Positions 46,715 through 56,101 of a DNA stretch of 64,000 nt are shown here, in pieces. The position numbers and the translations under genes were made by a program. The stretch covers positions 992,001-1,056,000 of the forward strand of contig NZ_OY764544.1 of assembly GCF_963668475.1 (NCBI RefSeq), read 5' to 3'. The stretch comes from an uncultured Methanospirillum sp. (lineage in GTDB: Archaea > Halobacteriota > Methanomicrobia > Methanomicrobiales > Methanospirillaceae). Every line of letters begins with the position of its first letter. Position 1 is the first letter of the stretch. A model generated the notes under the pieces. That model saw nothing but the letters and a program-made list of their open reading frames with translations. It did no database searches and had not been told where the DNA came from.

Positions 46715-47191
46715 TTACTTTGTGATAAGAGAGATAAGGAGTTCCTCATCGTCATCATATAACAGGAGATGTGATGAGTTCACTTGAAATAATGCTGTAT
46801 CTTTTAGAGACTCTATGAAGGCAGTTGCCTGGGTACTACCTGAAGTGTCACATGCTTCATCCGTGGTAACAGGACGTGGAATTATCATGGCACCACCAGC
46901 TGCGGTGTACTGTCCAGTATAATTACTGCATCCGGCCGCTATTGAAATAATCTCATCATGGAATACTATAGACATGGGATTTCCGGTGAGCGGGAAGACC
47001 AGATCACCATTACTACTCCTGTATTGTTCAATCGTCCATGAGCCATCAGGAGTAGAAGGGGTAGTTACCTCACCTGAAACCGAATTCAAAAGAAGGATAC
47101 AAAGTAAGAGACATAGAGAGAGAGATCGATAAAGATTTTTTGAAAACTTTCCGACATTTTCACCCAAAGACTGATTGATATTGTTACTCAT
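46715..47191 (-). CDS. Exported META/HslJ-domain protein
   Basis: A 158-residue protein. A hydrophobic stretch at about 21-40 (SLCLLLCILLLNSVSG) serves as a signal peptide. The remainder fits a META (HslJ-like) domain: DGSWTIEQYRSSNGDLV, then the conserved ISIAAGCSNYTGQYTAAGG, then TDEACDTSGSTQATAFIESL. Such domains occur in envelope-stress and small-molecule-resistance proteins; the archaeal role is unknown. It starts 12 bases after the S9 peptidase gene ends, so the two likely form an operon. Confidence 0.85.
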   Translation of the reverse strand: MSNNINQSLGENVGKFSKNLYRSLSLCLLLCILLLNSVSGEVTTPSTPDGSWTIEQYRSSNGDLVFPLTGNPMSIVFHDEIISIAAGCSNYTGQYTAAGGAMIIPRPVTTDEACDTSGSTQATAFIESLKDTALFQVNSSHLLLYDDDEELLISLITK

Positions 47192-47202
47192 TATTTCCCA
47201 TC

Positions 47203-49512
47203 CTAGAGGTTATCCACGAAGTACTTCATCATCTTTCTGAGGTAGTAGGGATCATAATTCAGATCATGATTCTTATTCGTAAACACGAACATATCAAAGG
47301 TCTTGTTGGCTTTTTCCAGGGCGCTTGCGAGTTGCATGGTCATCGCGGGATGAACATTGTCATCCATATCACCGGTCAGAAGGAGCAGATCCCCGGTAAG
47401 GTTTGCCGCCTTGCTGGCGGTAACCTGCTCCAGATACCGCTCACTGACCGGAAATCCTTCATACTTCTCTCCCCAGAACGACCCATACAGGCGGCAGTCC
47501 TGATCGCCTGATGCAGCAACACCCACCTTAAAGAAGTCAGGATACGTCAGCATCGCCTGGGCTGTCATGAATCCCCCGGCCGACTTTCCGTACATCCCAA
47601 CCCGGCTGAGATCCATCCAGGAATACCGGGAAGCCAGTTGTGTAATACCGGAAACATGATCAGGAAGTCCGCAGTCACTCAGGTTTCCATAACTCATATC
47701 ATGGAATGACTTTGACCGGTATGCGGTTCCAAGCCCGTCCATAGTCACCACCACGTATCCGAGTTCGGCCAGCATCTGGCTTGTCCAGAAGATCTTTGAG
47801 TTCCATCCCAAATCTGAAGGGTACTGTGTTGCGGTTACAATCGTATACGGACCCGGGTAGACGATATCCACAACAGGATATTTCTTTGTCTGATCAAAGT
47901 CAGTCGGCTTAAAGACGAGTCCGTACAGGTCAGTCATACCGTCACGGGCCTTGAAGGTTACCCGCTCTGGCGGAACCCATCCCTGGCTTTTCAGCTCTGA
48001 ATCATCGGCTGCTCCAAGATGCATCAGAAGAGTTCCATCAATAGACTTGAGATCAGTGACTGTGGGGAGATCAACCCTTGAGTACGCCTCGACAAATGTG
48101 CTCATATCCGGTGAGAGCGTTACCTCGTGATCAGCATTTCCCGGAGTTAAGAGTGTGAGGCCGGATCCATCAAGACCGACACGGTAGAGGTACTTGTAAT
48201 ATGGATTTCCCGGTTCTTTTCCGCTGGCGGTGAAATAAACCGTGGATATGTTCTCATCGACTGCGAGCAGATCACGAACTACCCACGGACCTGATGTGAT
48301 CTGGTTCCGGAGAGTGCCGTTTGCATTATACCGGTAGAGATGTCCCCATCCATCACGCTCAGAGAACCAGATGACATCCGAATTATTCAGCACGGCGACG
48401 TTCGGAGTTGTTGCATACTGGAGGTTGACTTCCCGGTATGTCTCTCCGGTCTCATTCAGAATCTCGCGGACATCACCGGATCCAGGGTTCTCCTCCAGCA
48501 GCCGGAGTGTCTTCTCACCCCGTTCAAGATACAGAGTGTAGATCCGATCACCGGTGCTACTCCACTTTGAGAGGACATTTTCATCAGTATCCATCATGGT
48601 AGTTTCAGGTTGGGAGGCCCAGTGGACCGGTGTTACCTGCCTGGTGATGATATCGATTGTTACGGGTTCATACTCCGGGACGGCAGCATCTCCAGGAGTT
48701 GCAAACCGGTACGTATACAGGATCGGTCTGATCGAACCATCTTCAGGGACATTCTGCACGAGGTAGTACGGACTGACGTTCCTCTGGTCAACTTTAAAAG
48801 TCCTGATCTTTGTTGAATCAGGTGACCAGACCAGGAACGGAGTTGGTGATGAGTTGGTTCTTGCCTCTGTAACCGGATACCGTACGGTATCAGAGCGTTT
48901 GCCATAGAAATAATCTGTAGTCCCATCGGTTGTGAGTGGAGACGAGAGCCTTGTTGTGGAGTCATAGAGCTCCAGATTACTGCCATTGATATACGCGATG
49001 TGCCGCTGATCAGGGGATGGAATTCCGGCACTGACGACTGGAGGAGGCGTGATATCAGTCATGTGATACACCGAGAGATCACAGGACCATGTTTTTCCAA
49101 ATGCATCAAACCTTATCGAACCGAGATCAGGTGAGAGGGCAGGATTGGTTATAGGTAGGTGAGCAGGATCAATCTCTGTTCCGCTCACATTCACGAGAGA
49201 GGCAACCAGCCGATCAGTGTTAAGCAGTTGCAACCTCGCATTCTGTGAGACATTCACAAGGAAGAACATCGTTGTCTGCTTTCCCTGATCCATGTACCAG
49301 AATGAATCATTGCTGATCCATCGTGGGTTGATATTCGCATGATAGATATGGGAGACTGCGGTATTAGGATAAAAACTCCCTGCCATCTTGATCTCTTCAG
49401 GAGTGGGATGATTTGTATCACGTGCCTGCACCGGAGTGAAGAGAAGGAGAATCACAATGAGGATCAGGAGATGAAACCATGTTTGGCGATTGATCATAGA
49501 GAAAAGAGGCAT
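47203..49512 (-). CDS. Secreted S9-family prolyl oligopeptidase/DPP IV-like peptidase
   Basis: A 769-residue protein with a signal peptide (about 12-30). A DPP IV-type beta-propeller (about 60-500) is followed by an alpha/beta-hydrolase domain. The catalytic serine is in GKSAGGF (near 642), the aspartate in TGDMDDNVHP (near 716), and the histidine in NKNHDLNY (near 749). It would cleave proline-containing peptides outside the cell. In a methanogen it may take part in turnover of envelope or environmental peptides. It is followed by the META-domain gene. Confidence 0.93.
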   Translation of the reverse strand: MPLFSMINRQTWFHLLILIVILLLFTPVQARDTNHPTPEEIKMAGSFYPNTAVSHIYHANINPRWISNDSFWYMDQGKQTTMFFLVNVSQNARLQLLNTDRLVASLVNVSGTEIDPAHLPITNPALSPDLGSIRFDAFGKTWSCDLSVYHMTDITPPPVVSAGIPSPDQRHIAYINGSNLELYDSTTRLSSPLTTDGTTDYFYGKRSDTVRYPVTEARTNSSPTPFLVWSPDSTKIRTFKVDQRNVSPYYLVQNVPEDGSIRPILYTYRFATPGDAAVPEYEPVTIDIITRQVTPVHWASQPETTMMDTDENVLSKWSSTGDRIYTLYLERGEKTLRLLEENPGSGDVREILNETGETYREVNLQYATTPNVAVLNNSDVIWFSERDGWGHLYRYNANGTLRNQITSGPWVVRDLLAVDENISTVYFTASGKEPGNPYYKYLYRVGLDGSGLTLLTPGNADHEVTLSPDMSTFVEAYSRVDLPTVTDLKSIDGTLLMHLGAADDSELKSQGWVPPERVTFKARDGMTDLYGLVFKPTDFDQTKKYPVVDIVYPGPYTIVTATQYPSDLGWNSKIFWTSQMLAELGYVVVTMDGLGTAYRSKSFHDMSYGNLSDCGLPDHVSGITQLASRYSWMDLSRVGMYGKSAGGFMTAQAMLTYPDFFKVGVAASGDQDCRLYGSFWGEKYEGFPVSERYLEQVTASKAANLTGDLLLLTGDMDDNVHPAMTMQLASALEKANKTFDMFVFTNKNHDLNYDPYYLRKMMKYFVDNL

Positions 49513-49578
49513 GGTCAGAAGAAAAAGATAGTGATTTCAGATTTGATAGAGATCACAAAACGAAAAAGTGGCTTGATG

Positions 49579-52500
49579 TCAGACCTTGAACTTTGACATC
49601 TCACGTGACACAGAATCAGCAATTCCGCTTACATTGCTGACGATCTTACTGATCTGCTCGATTGAGGCTGATGCCTCCTCGGTTGCAGCGGCAGCATCAC
49701 CGGCATCTTTCGTGGTGTTCTGGATAAGGCCTGAAACCTCGTGAATACTGGCTGTAACTTCTTCGACCGAAGCAGCCTGTTCCTCTGAAGCTGAGGCTAC
49801 ATCGGTTGCATTTGTGGTGATCTCATCAATCGACACAGCGATCTGGTTAAATGAACCAAGAGTCTGGGCAAGTGAGGCGCTTCCCTGCTCAACGGCAGAT
49901 CCAGCCTTCCCCATCGCATCATTTGCCTTTCGTGCCTTGTCCTGGAGTGTTGCAATCATGTCTGCAATGTTCTCAGCAGACTGGCGTGAATCCTGGGCTA
50001 GTGATTTGACCTCTGCTGCAACGACGGCAAATCCCCGACCAGCTTCTCCGGCCCTTGCTGCTTCGATGGCCGCATTCAGGGCAAGAAGGTTGGTCTGGTT
50101 TGCGATATCAGATATCAACCGGACAATCTTTCCGATCTCATCCATCTGGCGGTTGATATCGGTGACGATCTGGGCAACCTCTTCTGAAGAACGCCTGATC
50201 TCCTGCATCGCACCTTCTGACTGCTCGGCAAGTTCAACACCTTTTTTGGAGTAGTCGTTCGCAAGTGTAGCCGTGGTTGAGACCTGTTCGGCCCGGCGGG
50301 AGACCTCACCGACCGTGATGTTGAGATCTTCCATGGCCTTAAGGACCTGAACAATCCCATCTTCACCTTCTGCAGCGTTCGAACTGACACTACCTGCATT
50401 ATGGGCGATCTGTTGGGCTCCTGCCGAGACCTCCTCAATGCTTGCCGTTGCTTCTTCTGCATTTGAGGCGAGGTCAAGGAGCTGGTTATTAATAAGGCCG
50501 ACCGCACCTGCGATCTGTGAACCGATGTCATTGAGTGCATCCTTGAACTCAATCCAGTCACCTTCGACCTTCAGCCCCGGATCTACACGTGCCTTGAAAT
50601 TATACTGGGAGTACTCTTTTGAGACACGGAGTGCTTCTTTCACTGGAACTATAACGCTGTCAAGGGTTGAGTTCACTCCTTCCACGATTGTCCTGAATTT
50701 TCCGAGATGTTTAGCAGTATCTGCCCTGATCTCCAGGTTACCTGCCACTGCAGCTTCTGAAAGTGTCTCTACATCAGAGACCAACATCTCAAGAGTTTTT
50801 GTCAGTTTCTGAAGATTCTCATTGATCGTAACAAATGCATCGTGTGCTTCAGTTGTATAGGAATCTGCCTTTGTGATCTCCAGGTTCAGATTGAGATCAC
50901 CGGTAGAGAGGAGTTGCAGGTTTTTTGTAACCCTCTCCACCTCTGTCTTCATGAAAGAGATCAAACTAACCTGCTCACTCAGGTCCTGTACCGTCTCGAC
51001 ATACCCGACCGCATCACCTCTGGCATCCAGAACCGGAGCAGTAGTCTGCTTGCATGAGGCGCCATGCCAGTCAAAGTACGTCTCATTCTTTCCAGTTGTC
51101 CGGAGTTTGTGGATACCACAATCACCAGTGCCACAGATATTAGCATTAGCGGTACGACATGGAAGGCCGTATGCAGAGTCGCGGTCTTTGATCTCCTTAT
51201 TATCGATGAGAAGTTTCTCAAACGCCTTGTTCATGTACTTCCATTTCATATCATTATCAGTGACATGAATCGGATACGGAACTGCATCCAGAATAGACTG
51301 GTAATACGCGATCTGGTTCATCTGCTCGGTAAGATCCTGCACCGTCTCGACAAAACCCACCCTGCTTCCTTTGGCATCAAGCACCGGGGCGGTTGTCTGC
51401 TTGCAGGATGCTCCCAGCCAGTCAAAGTATGTCTCATTCTTACCAGTGGTCAGGAGCTGGTTGATACCGCACTCATTTGTACCGCAGATGTTCGCATTTG
51501 CAGTACGACACGGCATACCATACGCAGTCTCACGGTTCTTGATGACCTTGTTCTCGATCAGGAGTTTTTCAAACGCCTTATTCAGATACGTCCATTTCAT
51601 GTCGTTGTCGGTGACATGGATCGGATACGGAACTGCATCCAAAATTGACTGATAATATGCGATCTGGTTCATCTGCTCGGTGAGATCGTGGACAACCTCA
51701 ACATATCCGACAGTACCCCCTTTGGCATCAAGCACCGGGGCGGTTGTCTGTTTGCATGATGCTCCCAGCCAGTCAAAGTACGTCTCGTCCTTGCCTGATG
51801 TCCGGAGCTGGTGAATACCACATTCGTCTGTACCGCAGATGTTTGCATTCGCAGTGCGACAGGGCATTCCATAGGCAGACTCGCGGTTCTTGATGACCTT
51901 ATTCTCGATCAGGAGTTTCTCAAACGCCTTGTTCAGGTACGTCCATTTCATGTCCGTATCGGTGACATGGATCGGATACGGGACTGCATCCAGAATAGAC
52001 TGGTAATACGCGATCTGGTTCATCTGCTCGGTGAGATCATGGACAACCTCGACATATCCTACCTTGTTGCCGTCTGCATCAAGCACCGGGGCGGTAGTCT
52101 GCTTGCAGGATGCTCCCAGCCAGTCAAAGTACGTCTCATTCTTACCTGAAGTCTGGAGCTGGTGAATACCACACTCGTCAGTGCCACAGATATTTGCATT
52201 TGCGGTACGACACGGCATGCCATACGCGGACTCACGGGTTTTGATAACCTTGTTCTCGATAAGAAGCGTTTCAAACGCTTTATTCATGTATGTCCATTTC
52301 ATGTCATTATCAGTGACATGAATCGGATATGGAACAGCATCGAGAATTGAGCCTGATTCAGCAACCTGGTGCTCAAGTGAAACTGTCCGTTCAATCAACT
52401 CTGAAAGAAGAGCATGAAGGGCAGTATCCTGATCAGGATCAAGATCTGAAAAATGAGGGATCGCTGAAACAGAGGTTATGCTCCCTGCTTTGACCTGATC

Positions 52501-52584
52501 ATGAAACTGAATGATTTCATTAGACAACAAACTGCCCTTACCGGGCATTGTTCCGGAGTCACGGTTATAATCCATCCTTACCAC
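49579..52584 (-). CDS. Chemoreceptor with four near-identical Cys-bearing PAS repeats
   Basis: A 1001-residue protein without membrane helices, so a cytoplasmic receptor. Four PAS units of 117 residues each run from about 79 to 546, each starting [14 protein letters not shown]. Each has four conserved cysteines in [20 protein letters not shown] and WLGASCKQT (C125, C133, C138 and C160 in unit 1). A HAMP-like linker and the methyl-accepting domain ([20 protein letters not shown]) follow. The cysteines could bind heme, an Fe-S cluster or zinc, which suggests redox or gas sensing. The start could also be the ATG four codons in (MDYNRD). Confidence 0.93.
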   Translation of the reverse strand: MVRMDYNRDSGTMPGKGSLLSNEIIQFHDQVKAGSITSVSAIPHFSDLDPDQDTALHALLSELIERTVSLEHQVAESGSILDAVPYPIHVTDNDMKWTYMNKAFETLLIENKVIKTRESAYGMPCRTANANICGTDECGIHQLQTSGKNETYFDWLGASCKQTTAPVLDADGNKVGYVEVVHDLTEQMNQIAYYQSILDAVPYPIHVTDTDMKWTYLNKAFEKLLIENKVIKNRESAYGMPCRTANANICGTDECGIHQLRTSGKDETYFDWLGASCKQTTAPVLDAKGGTVGYVEVVHDLTEQMNQIAYYQSILDAVPYPIHVTDNDMKWTYLNKAFEKLLIENKVIKNRETAYGMPCRTANANICGTNECGINQLLTTGKNETYFDWLGASCKQTTAPVLDAKGSRVGFVETVQDLTEQMNQIAYYQSILDAVPYPIHVTDNDMKWKYMNKAFEKLLIDNKEIKDRDSAYGLPCRTANANICGTGDCGIHKLRTTGKNETYFDWHGASCKQTTAPVLDARGDAVGYVETVQDLSEQVSLISFMKTEVERVTKNLQLLSTGDLNLNLEITKADSYTTEAHDAFVTINENLQKLTKTLEMLVSDVETLSEAAVAGNLEIRADTAKHLGKFRTIVEGVNSTLDSVIVPVKEALRVSKEYSQYNFKARVDPGLKVEGDWIEFKDALNDIGSQIAGAVGLINNQLLDLASNAEEATASIEEVSAGAQQIAHNAGSVSSNAAEGEDGIVQVLKAMEDLNITVGEVSRRAEQVSTTATLANDYSKKGVELAEQSEGAMQEIRRSSEEVAQIVTDINRQMDEIGKIVRLISDIANQTNLLALNAAIEAARAGEAGRGFAVVAAEVKSLAQDSRQSAENIADMIATLQDKARKANDAMGKAGSAVEQGSASLAQTLGSFNQIAVSIDEITTNATDVASASEEQAASVEEVTASIHEVSGLIQNTTKDAGDAAAATEEASASIEQISKIVSNVSGIADSVSREMSKFKV
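50947..52350 (-). repeat. Four tandem 351-bp PAS-coding repeats
   Basis: In-frame units at about 52350-52000, 51999-51649, 51648-51298 and 51297-50947. They are highly similar at the DNA level; for instance, an ATC-GGATACGG-AACTGCATCC-like stretch recurs in each. They arose by recent duplication or are kept alike by gene conversion. Confidence 0.9.
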
Positions 52585-52752
52585 CTGTTAAGATCCGAAT
52601 GAAACTGACTATGATGTGTAATGATTTAATAATTTCATCAAAACGGGAAGGAAGGGATTATATCCGTGCTTTTTCAGAAACGAATGAGTTGCACTTATAT
52701 GGTACGGAGTCAACTATAACCATTACGGCATGATGATGGGGGGGTATACCTG

Positions 52753-53916
52753 ATGACAGATATCAGGCATGAACTGAGAAAGTTCGTTGCACCTGAGTTC
52801 ATAATCGGTGATGACGCCAGGCTTCTTGCCGGTAGATACGCGAAAAATTACAGCGTATCTCATGTGATGATAGTCACCGATGAGCAGATGCTCAAGGCTG
52901 GCTGGATTCATTCGATCCTTGAAAGTCTAACCGCCGAAGGGATCAGATATACCATATTTTCAGATGTCCTTCCTAATCCCCGGGATTTTGAGGTGATGAA
53001 AGGGGCAGAACTCTACCATAAGGCGGGGTGTGATGCCCTTGTTGCCATCGGAGGAGGAAGCCCGATAGATTGTGCAAAAGGGATCGGTATTGTCGTATCA
53101 AATCACTCCCACATCCTAGATTTTGAGGGTGTGGACAACATACCGGCACCATCTCCCCCACTCATCTGTATTCCGACAACTGCAGGATCAGCTGCAGATG
53201 TCTCACAGTTTGCAATCATCAATGATAGCAGGAAAAAAGTCAAGATCACCATCATCAGTAAGAAGATTGTTCCTGACATCTCATTGATCGATCCGATCCC
53301 TCTCACCACACTCCCGCAGAGTCTCACCGCCCATACCGGGATGGATGCCATCGTACACAGTATCGAGGCCTATGTCTCAAACGCCAGTTCACCGGTTACA
53401 GATATCCATGCCCTTGAATCGATCAGGATCATGAGCACTTACCTTCCTCTTGCATACCAGCATCCTGAAAACCTGCATTACCGGTACCAGACCCTGCTCG
53501 GTTGTCTCCTTGCAGGCCTTGCATTCTCCAATGCGAGTCTGGGTATCGTTCATGCCATGGCCCATAGCCTGGGAGGTGAGTACGATCTTCCTCACGGTGA
53601 ATGCAATGCCCTTCTGCTTGAGAGTGCGATAGAGTTTAACTTTCAAGCATGTCCTGACCGGTACCTCGACATCGGCAGGGCACTCGGGATCGAATACAGA
53701 TCTTCAGATCACGAACAATGCAGAATTGAATTGATACAAACCCTGAAAAGACTGAGGGAGTCTGCCGGGATTGTAGAGCGGTTCAGTCAGATTGGGATCT
53801 CTTCGGAGAGTATTCCCCGGCTTGCCATACACGCAATCCATGACCCCTGCATGGCAACGAACCCGAGAGAACCTGATATCAGGGATATAGAGCAGATTTA
53901 TGCCAGAGCACTCTGA
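52753..53916 (+). CDS. Iron-containing alcohol dehydrogenase family protein
   Basis: A 387-residue group III (Fe-type) alcohol dehydrogenase. The NAD(P) loop is AIGGGSPIDCAKGIGIV (near 98), PTTAGSAADVS is near 140, and the metal-binding set is in HTGMDAIVHSIEAYVS and HAMAHSLGGEYDLPHGECNA. It oxidises alcohols or reduces aldehydes or ketones in the cytoplasm; the substrate is unknown. The last 17 bases overlap the next gene, a PAS protein, which suggests coupled expression and perhaps a sensor of the same metabolite. Confidence 0.93.
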   Translation: MTDIRHELRKFVAPEFIIGDDARLLAGRYAKNYSVSHVMIVTDEQMLKAGWIHSILESLTAEGIRYTIFSDVLPNPRDFEVMKGAELYHKAGCDALVAIGGGSPIDCAKGIGIVVSNHSHILDFEGVDNIPAPSPPLICIPTTAGSAADVSQFAIINDSRKKVKITIISKKIVPDISLIDPIPLTTLPQSLTAHTGMDAIVHSIEAYVSNASSPVTDIHALESIRIMSTYLPLAYQHPENLHYRYQTLLGCLLAGLAFSNASLGIVHAMAHSLGGEYDLPHGECNALLLESAIEFNFQACPDRYLDIGRALGIEYRSSDHEQCRIELIQTLKRLRESAGIVERFSQIGISSESIPRLAIHAIHDPCMATNPREPDIRDIEQIYARAL

Positions 53917-54754
53917 TAAGATTCCGGACTGGAAGAGCCAGAGACAGAAGATCATCGGGCTTGGAGAATCATCAGTCAGGAAGAACTATTACCCTGAACT
54001 TCAGGAGAGACTGATAGAGCTTGAGAATGTGAATCAGGTTCTCAAGGAGAGGACTGAGGATCTTGAATCTTTAAATGCTGAGTTACTCGCGGAAGTCCAG
54101 GAGCGGAGATCCATGGAAGAGGCCCTCCGCGAGAGCGAGGAGAGGTTCCGGGCGGTTTTTGAGAACGCTAACGATGCCATATATCTCTACGATTTCAACC
54201 CGGACATGTTTCCAGTCCCTTTTCTCAATGTGAACAGAAAAGCATACGAGATCCTTGGATACACCTACGATGAGATGCTCTGCCTGACACCCTGGGATAT
54301 CCTTTCAGAGGAATGCTGGAGCAAATACAGGGAGCAGGTTCGAGAAGTATACAAGACCGGGCATGCGATGTATGAGGTTCTCCATATCACAAGAACAAAC
54401 CAGAAGATACCCATGGAGGTCAGTTCACACCTCTTTACATTCAGAGGGAGAAGGTTGCTCCTCTCAATCGCTCGTGACATATCAGAACGCAAGAAGAGCG
54501 AACAGAAACTGCGGGATGCGATTCACCAGATTGACGAAAACATGGGTACACTCGCCGCACTCAACGACAAGATACGCAACCCCCTGACCGTGATAGATAT
54601 TCTTGCTGAAGATTTTGAAGCCAGCACCAGAGATCAGATCCAGACACAGGTCATCGCTATTGATAAAATTATTGATGAACTGGATAAGGGATGGATAGAG
54701 TCAGAGAAGGTGAGAAACTATCTGAGACGGCATCACGGCCTATATGAACCGTAA
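53900..54754 (+). CDS. PAS sensor protein with degenerate kinase-like helix
   Basis: A 284-residue protein: a coiled coil (about 30-80, ELQERLIELENVNQVLKERT), a PAS domain (about 80-205, ERFRAVFENANDAIYLYDF), and a C-terminal helical pair LAALNDKIRNPLTVIDILAED. That segment resembles the phospho-acceptor helix of histidine kinases, but the usual histidine of NHxIRNPL is Asp here, and no ATPase domain follows. It is therefore probably not a kinase by itself. Similar short PAS proteins are common in Methanomicrobiales. It overlaps the alcohol dehydrogenase gene. Confidence 0.85.
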   Translation: MPEHSDKIPDWKSQRQKIIGLGESSVRKNYYPELQERLIELENVNQVLKERTEDLESLNAELLAEVQERRSMEEALRESEERFRAVFENANDAIYLYDFNPDMFPVPFLNVNRKAYEILGYTYDEMLCLTPWDILSEECWSKYREQVREVYKTGHAMYEVLHITRTNQKIPMEVSSHLFTFRGRRLLLSIARDISERKKSEQKLRDAIHQIDENMGTLAALNDKIRNPLTVIDILAEDFEASTRDQIQTQVIAIDKIIDELDKGWIESEKVRNYLRRHHGLYEP

Positions 54755-54759
54755 GATGC

Positions 54760-55188
54760 TCATAGAGGGATCAGAAATCGTACCGCTTCACGTATTGCTT
54801 TTGCAGATTCTATCATCCATCGTGCTGATGGCTCGCTGTAAACACCATCATAGAGTGCCTGATTATACATGCGTTTTGCTTCCCTGAATCCGGCAAGCAG
54901 AGCAGGATCTAGTGTTCCTTCCTCTACATACAGGGCATCCAGAGCTTCACGGAGGCATGCCTCGCTCTTCTCCTGAAATCCCTTCACCATAACAAGGGAT
55001 CGATACGCATGATACATGGACGAGTATGCCGTGATGATGGCCCACTTACTGTCGTGATGAGTATCTGCCCTCTGTGAAGCAGTAAGATCCCGGTCTGCTT
55101 CAGACAACTCAAGAAGGATTATCTCCCAGTCTGGCGCTACAGGAATGATCCTGCCGTTTAGAAGACAATTTTCAAACCTATCTCTCAT
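54760..55188 (-). CDS. HEPN-domain protein
   Basis: About 142 residues from MRDRFENCL; a longer frame from 55302 adds residues without family likeness. The HEPN helical bundle is seen in SKWAIITAYSSMYHAYRSLV, then MVKGFQEKSEACLREAL, and the C-terminal MYNQALYDGVYS. HEPN proteins are often RNases in toxin-antitoxin pairs with MNT nucleotidyltransferases. The basic Rx4-6H catalytic motif is not clear, so activity is doubtful. There is no MNT gene beside it; the only MNT in the window is the frameshifted one at 20072. Confidence 0.78.
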   Translation of the reverse strand: MRDRFENCLLNGRIIPVAPDWEIILLELSEADRDLTASQRADTHHDSKWAIITAYSSMYHAYRSLVMVKGFQEKSEACLREALDALYVEEGTLDPALLAGFREAKRMYNQALYDGVYSEPSARWMIESAKAIREAVRFLIPL

Positions 55189-55364
55189 GATATCGACGTA
55201 TTGAGATTGCTGCACCAGGAGGGATGCAGTTGGTAGTATCCCATTTCTCTTATCCCACAATAAGTGAATCGATCTGTTCGCCCGGATCCAGACATACGTC
55301 ATGAAGAATAGATCAAGCTGGTGAATACTTCGTCAAAAAGAGGAGGGCTAGATGTAATCCATGC

Positions 55365-56030
55365 TCAGGTCTGGTTTATCTGAACCTGAAAAACATGTTC
55401 ACTCAAAAAGGTTCTTATCCGCTTGTCAGAAATATCAGCACGGTCTGCTGCCATGATACCTGCTTCAAAGAGTGAGGTGGCTGAAGCCTTATCTGATGCG
55501 AGATACCGGTCTGCACCATCCTTGAAACTTTTGGCATACTGCCCCGTCTGATCGATGTAGTCGTAGTAGTTAAGCCTGACATAGTCCATCTTTGTCGGAA
55601 CGTTTGAAAGCTCGCTGCTCCGCCGGACCATCAGGGAAAACTCTTCAGCTTTCTGTTGTACCCGAGCCATGTCACCGGTGCGATACGTGAGAAGAAGACC
55701 CTCTTTTGCTGACTGCAGGTTATCAAGTGAGAGAAGAACCACATCGCGAAACGCAACCAGAGGCTCCTGGGTCCGGTCCGGCATGATCGTCCGCACCGGT
55801 GAGAGGGAGGGTCCAGGAGATGTGGTCTGAACCGGCCGGGTGTCTGATGAAGACATCAGCGGAGCAGGGGTTTGTGTACCAGTCACAGTAACCAGCGGCA
55901 CTGAAGGAACCGGTGATGGTACCTGGGAAGGAGCAGGAGAAGGTGAGCCCGGAGAAGGCCCTGATGTACATCCTGCCATGAACGTCAGAGAGATCACGAT
56001 GACAATGGCATACAGTACATTCCTATTCAT
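55365..56030 (-). CDS. Membrane lipoprotein with Pro/Ser-rich linker
   Basis: A 221-residue protein with a lipobox-like signal, LTFMAGC (Cys21), and then a long proline/serine/threonine linker to about residue 90. The mature domain is helical (VVLLSLDNLQSAKEGLLLTY, KMDYVRLNYYDYIDQTGQY). It is probably anchored outside the cell. I do not recognise the domain; similar proteins are common in Methanomicrobiales. It lies between the HEPN gene and the flippase on the same strand. Confidence 0.8.
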   Translation of the reverse strand: MNRNVLYAIVIVISLTFMAGCTSGPSPGSPSPAPSQVPSPVPSVPLVTVTGTQTPAPLMSSSDTRPVQTTSPGPSLSPVRTIMPDRTQEPLVAFRDVVLLSLDNLQSAKEGLLLTYRTGDMARVQQKAEEFSLMVRRSSELSNVPTKMDYVRLNYYDYIDQTGQYAKSFKDGADRYLASDKASATSLFEAGIMAADRADISDKRIRTFLSEHVFQVQINQT

Positions 56031-56101
56031 CTTCTATTGTCTTACCCCTATAGAAGATATGGATGCCGCTTCGGAGGAAAATCTGTAAAGGGAAGGACAG
56101 G

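Noticed and set aside
54760..55188. HEPN protein as the toxin partner of the MNT at 20072
   Set aside because: They are 35 kb apart on opposite strands, and the catalytic RNase motif is unclear; no functional pair can be claimed.
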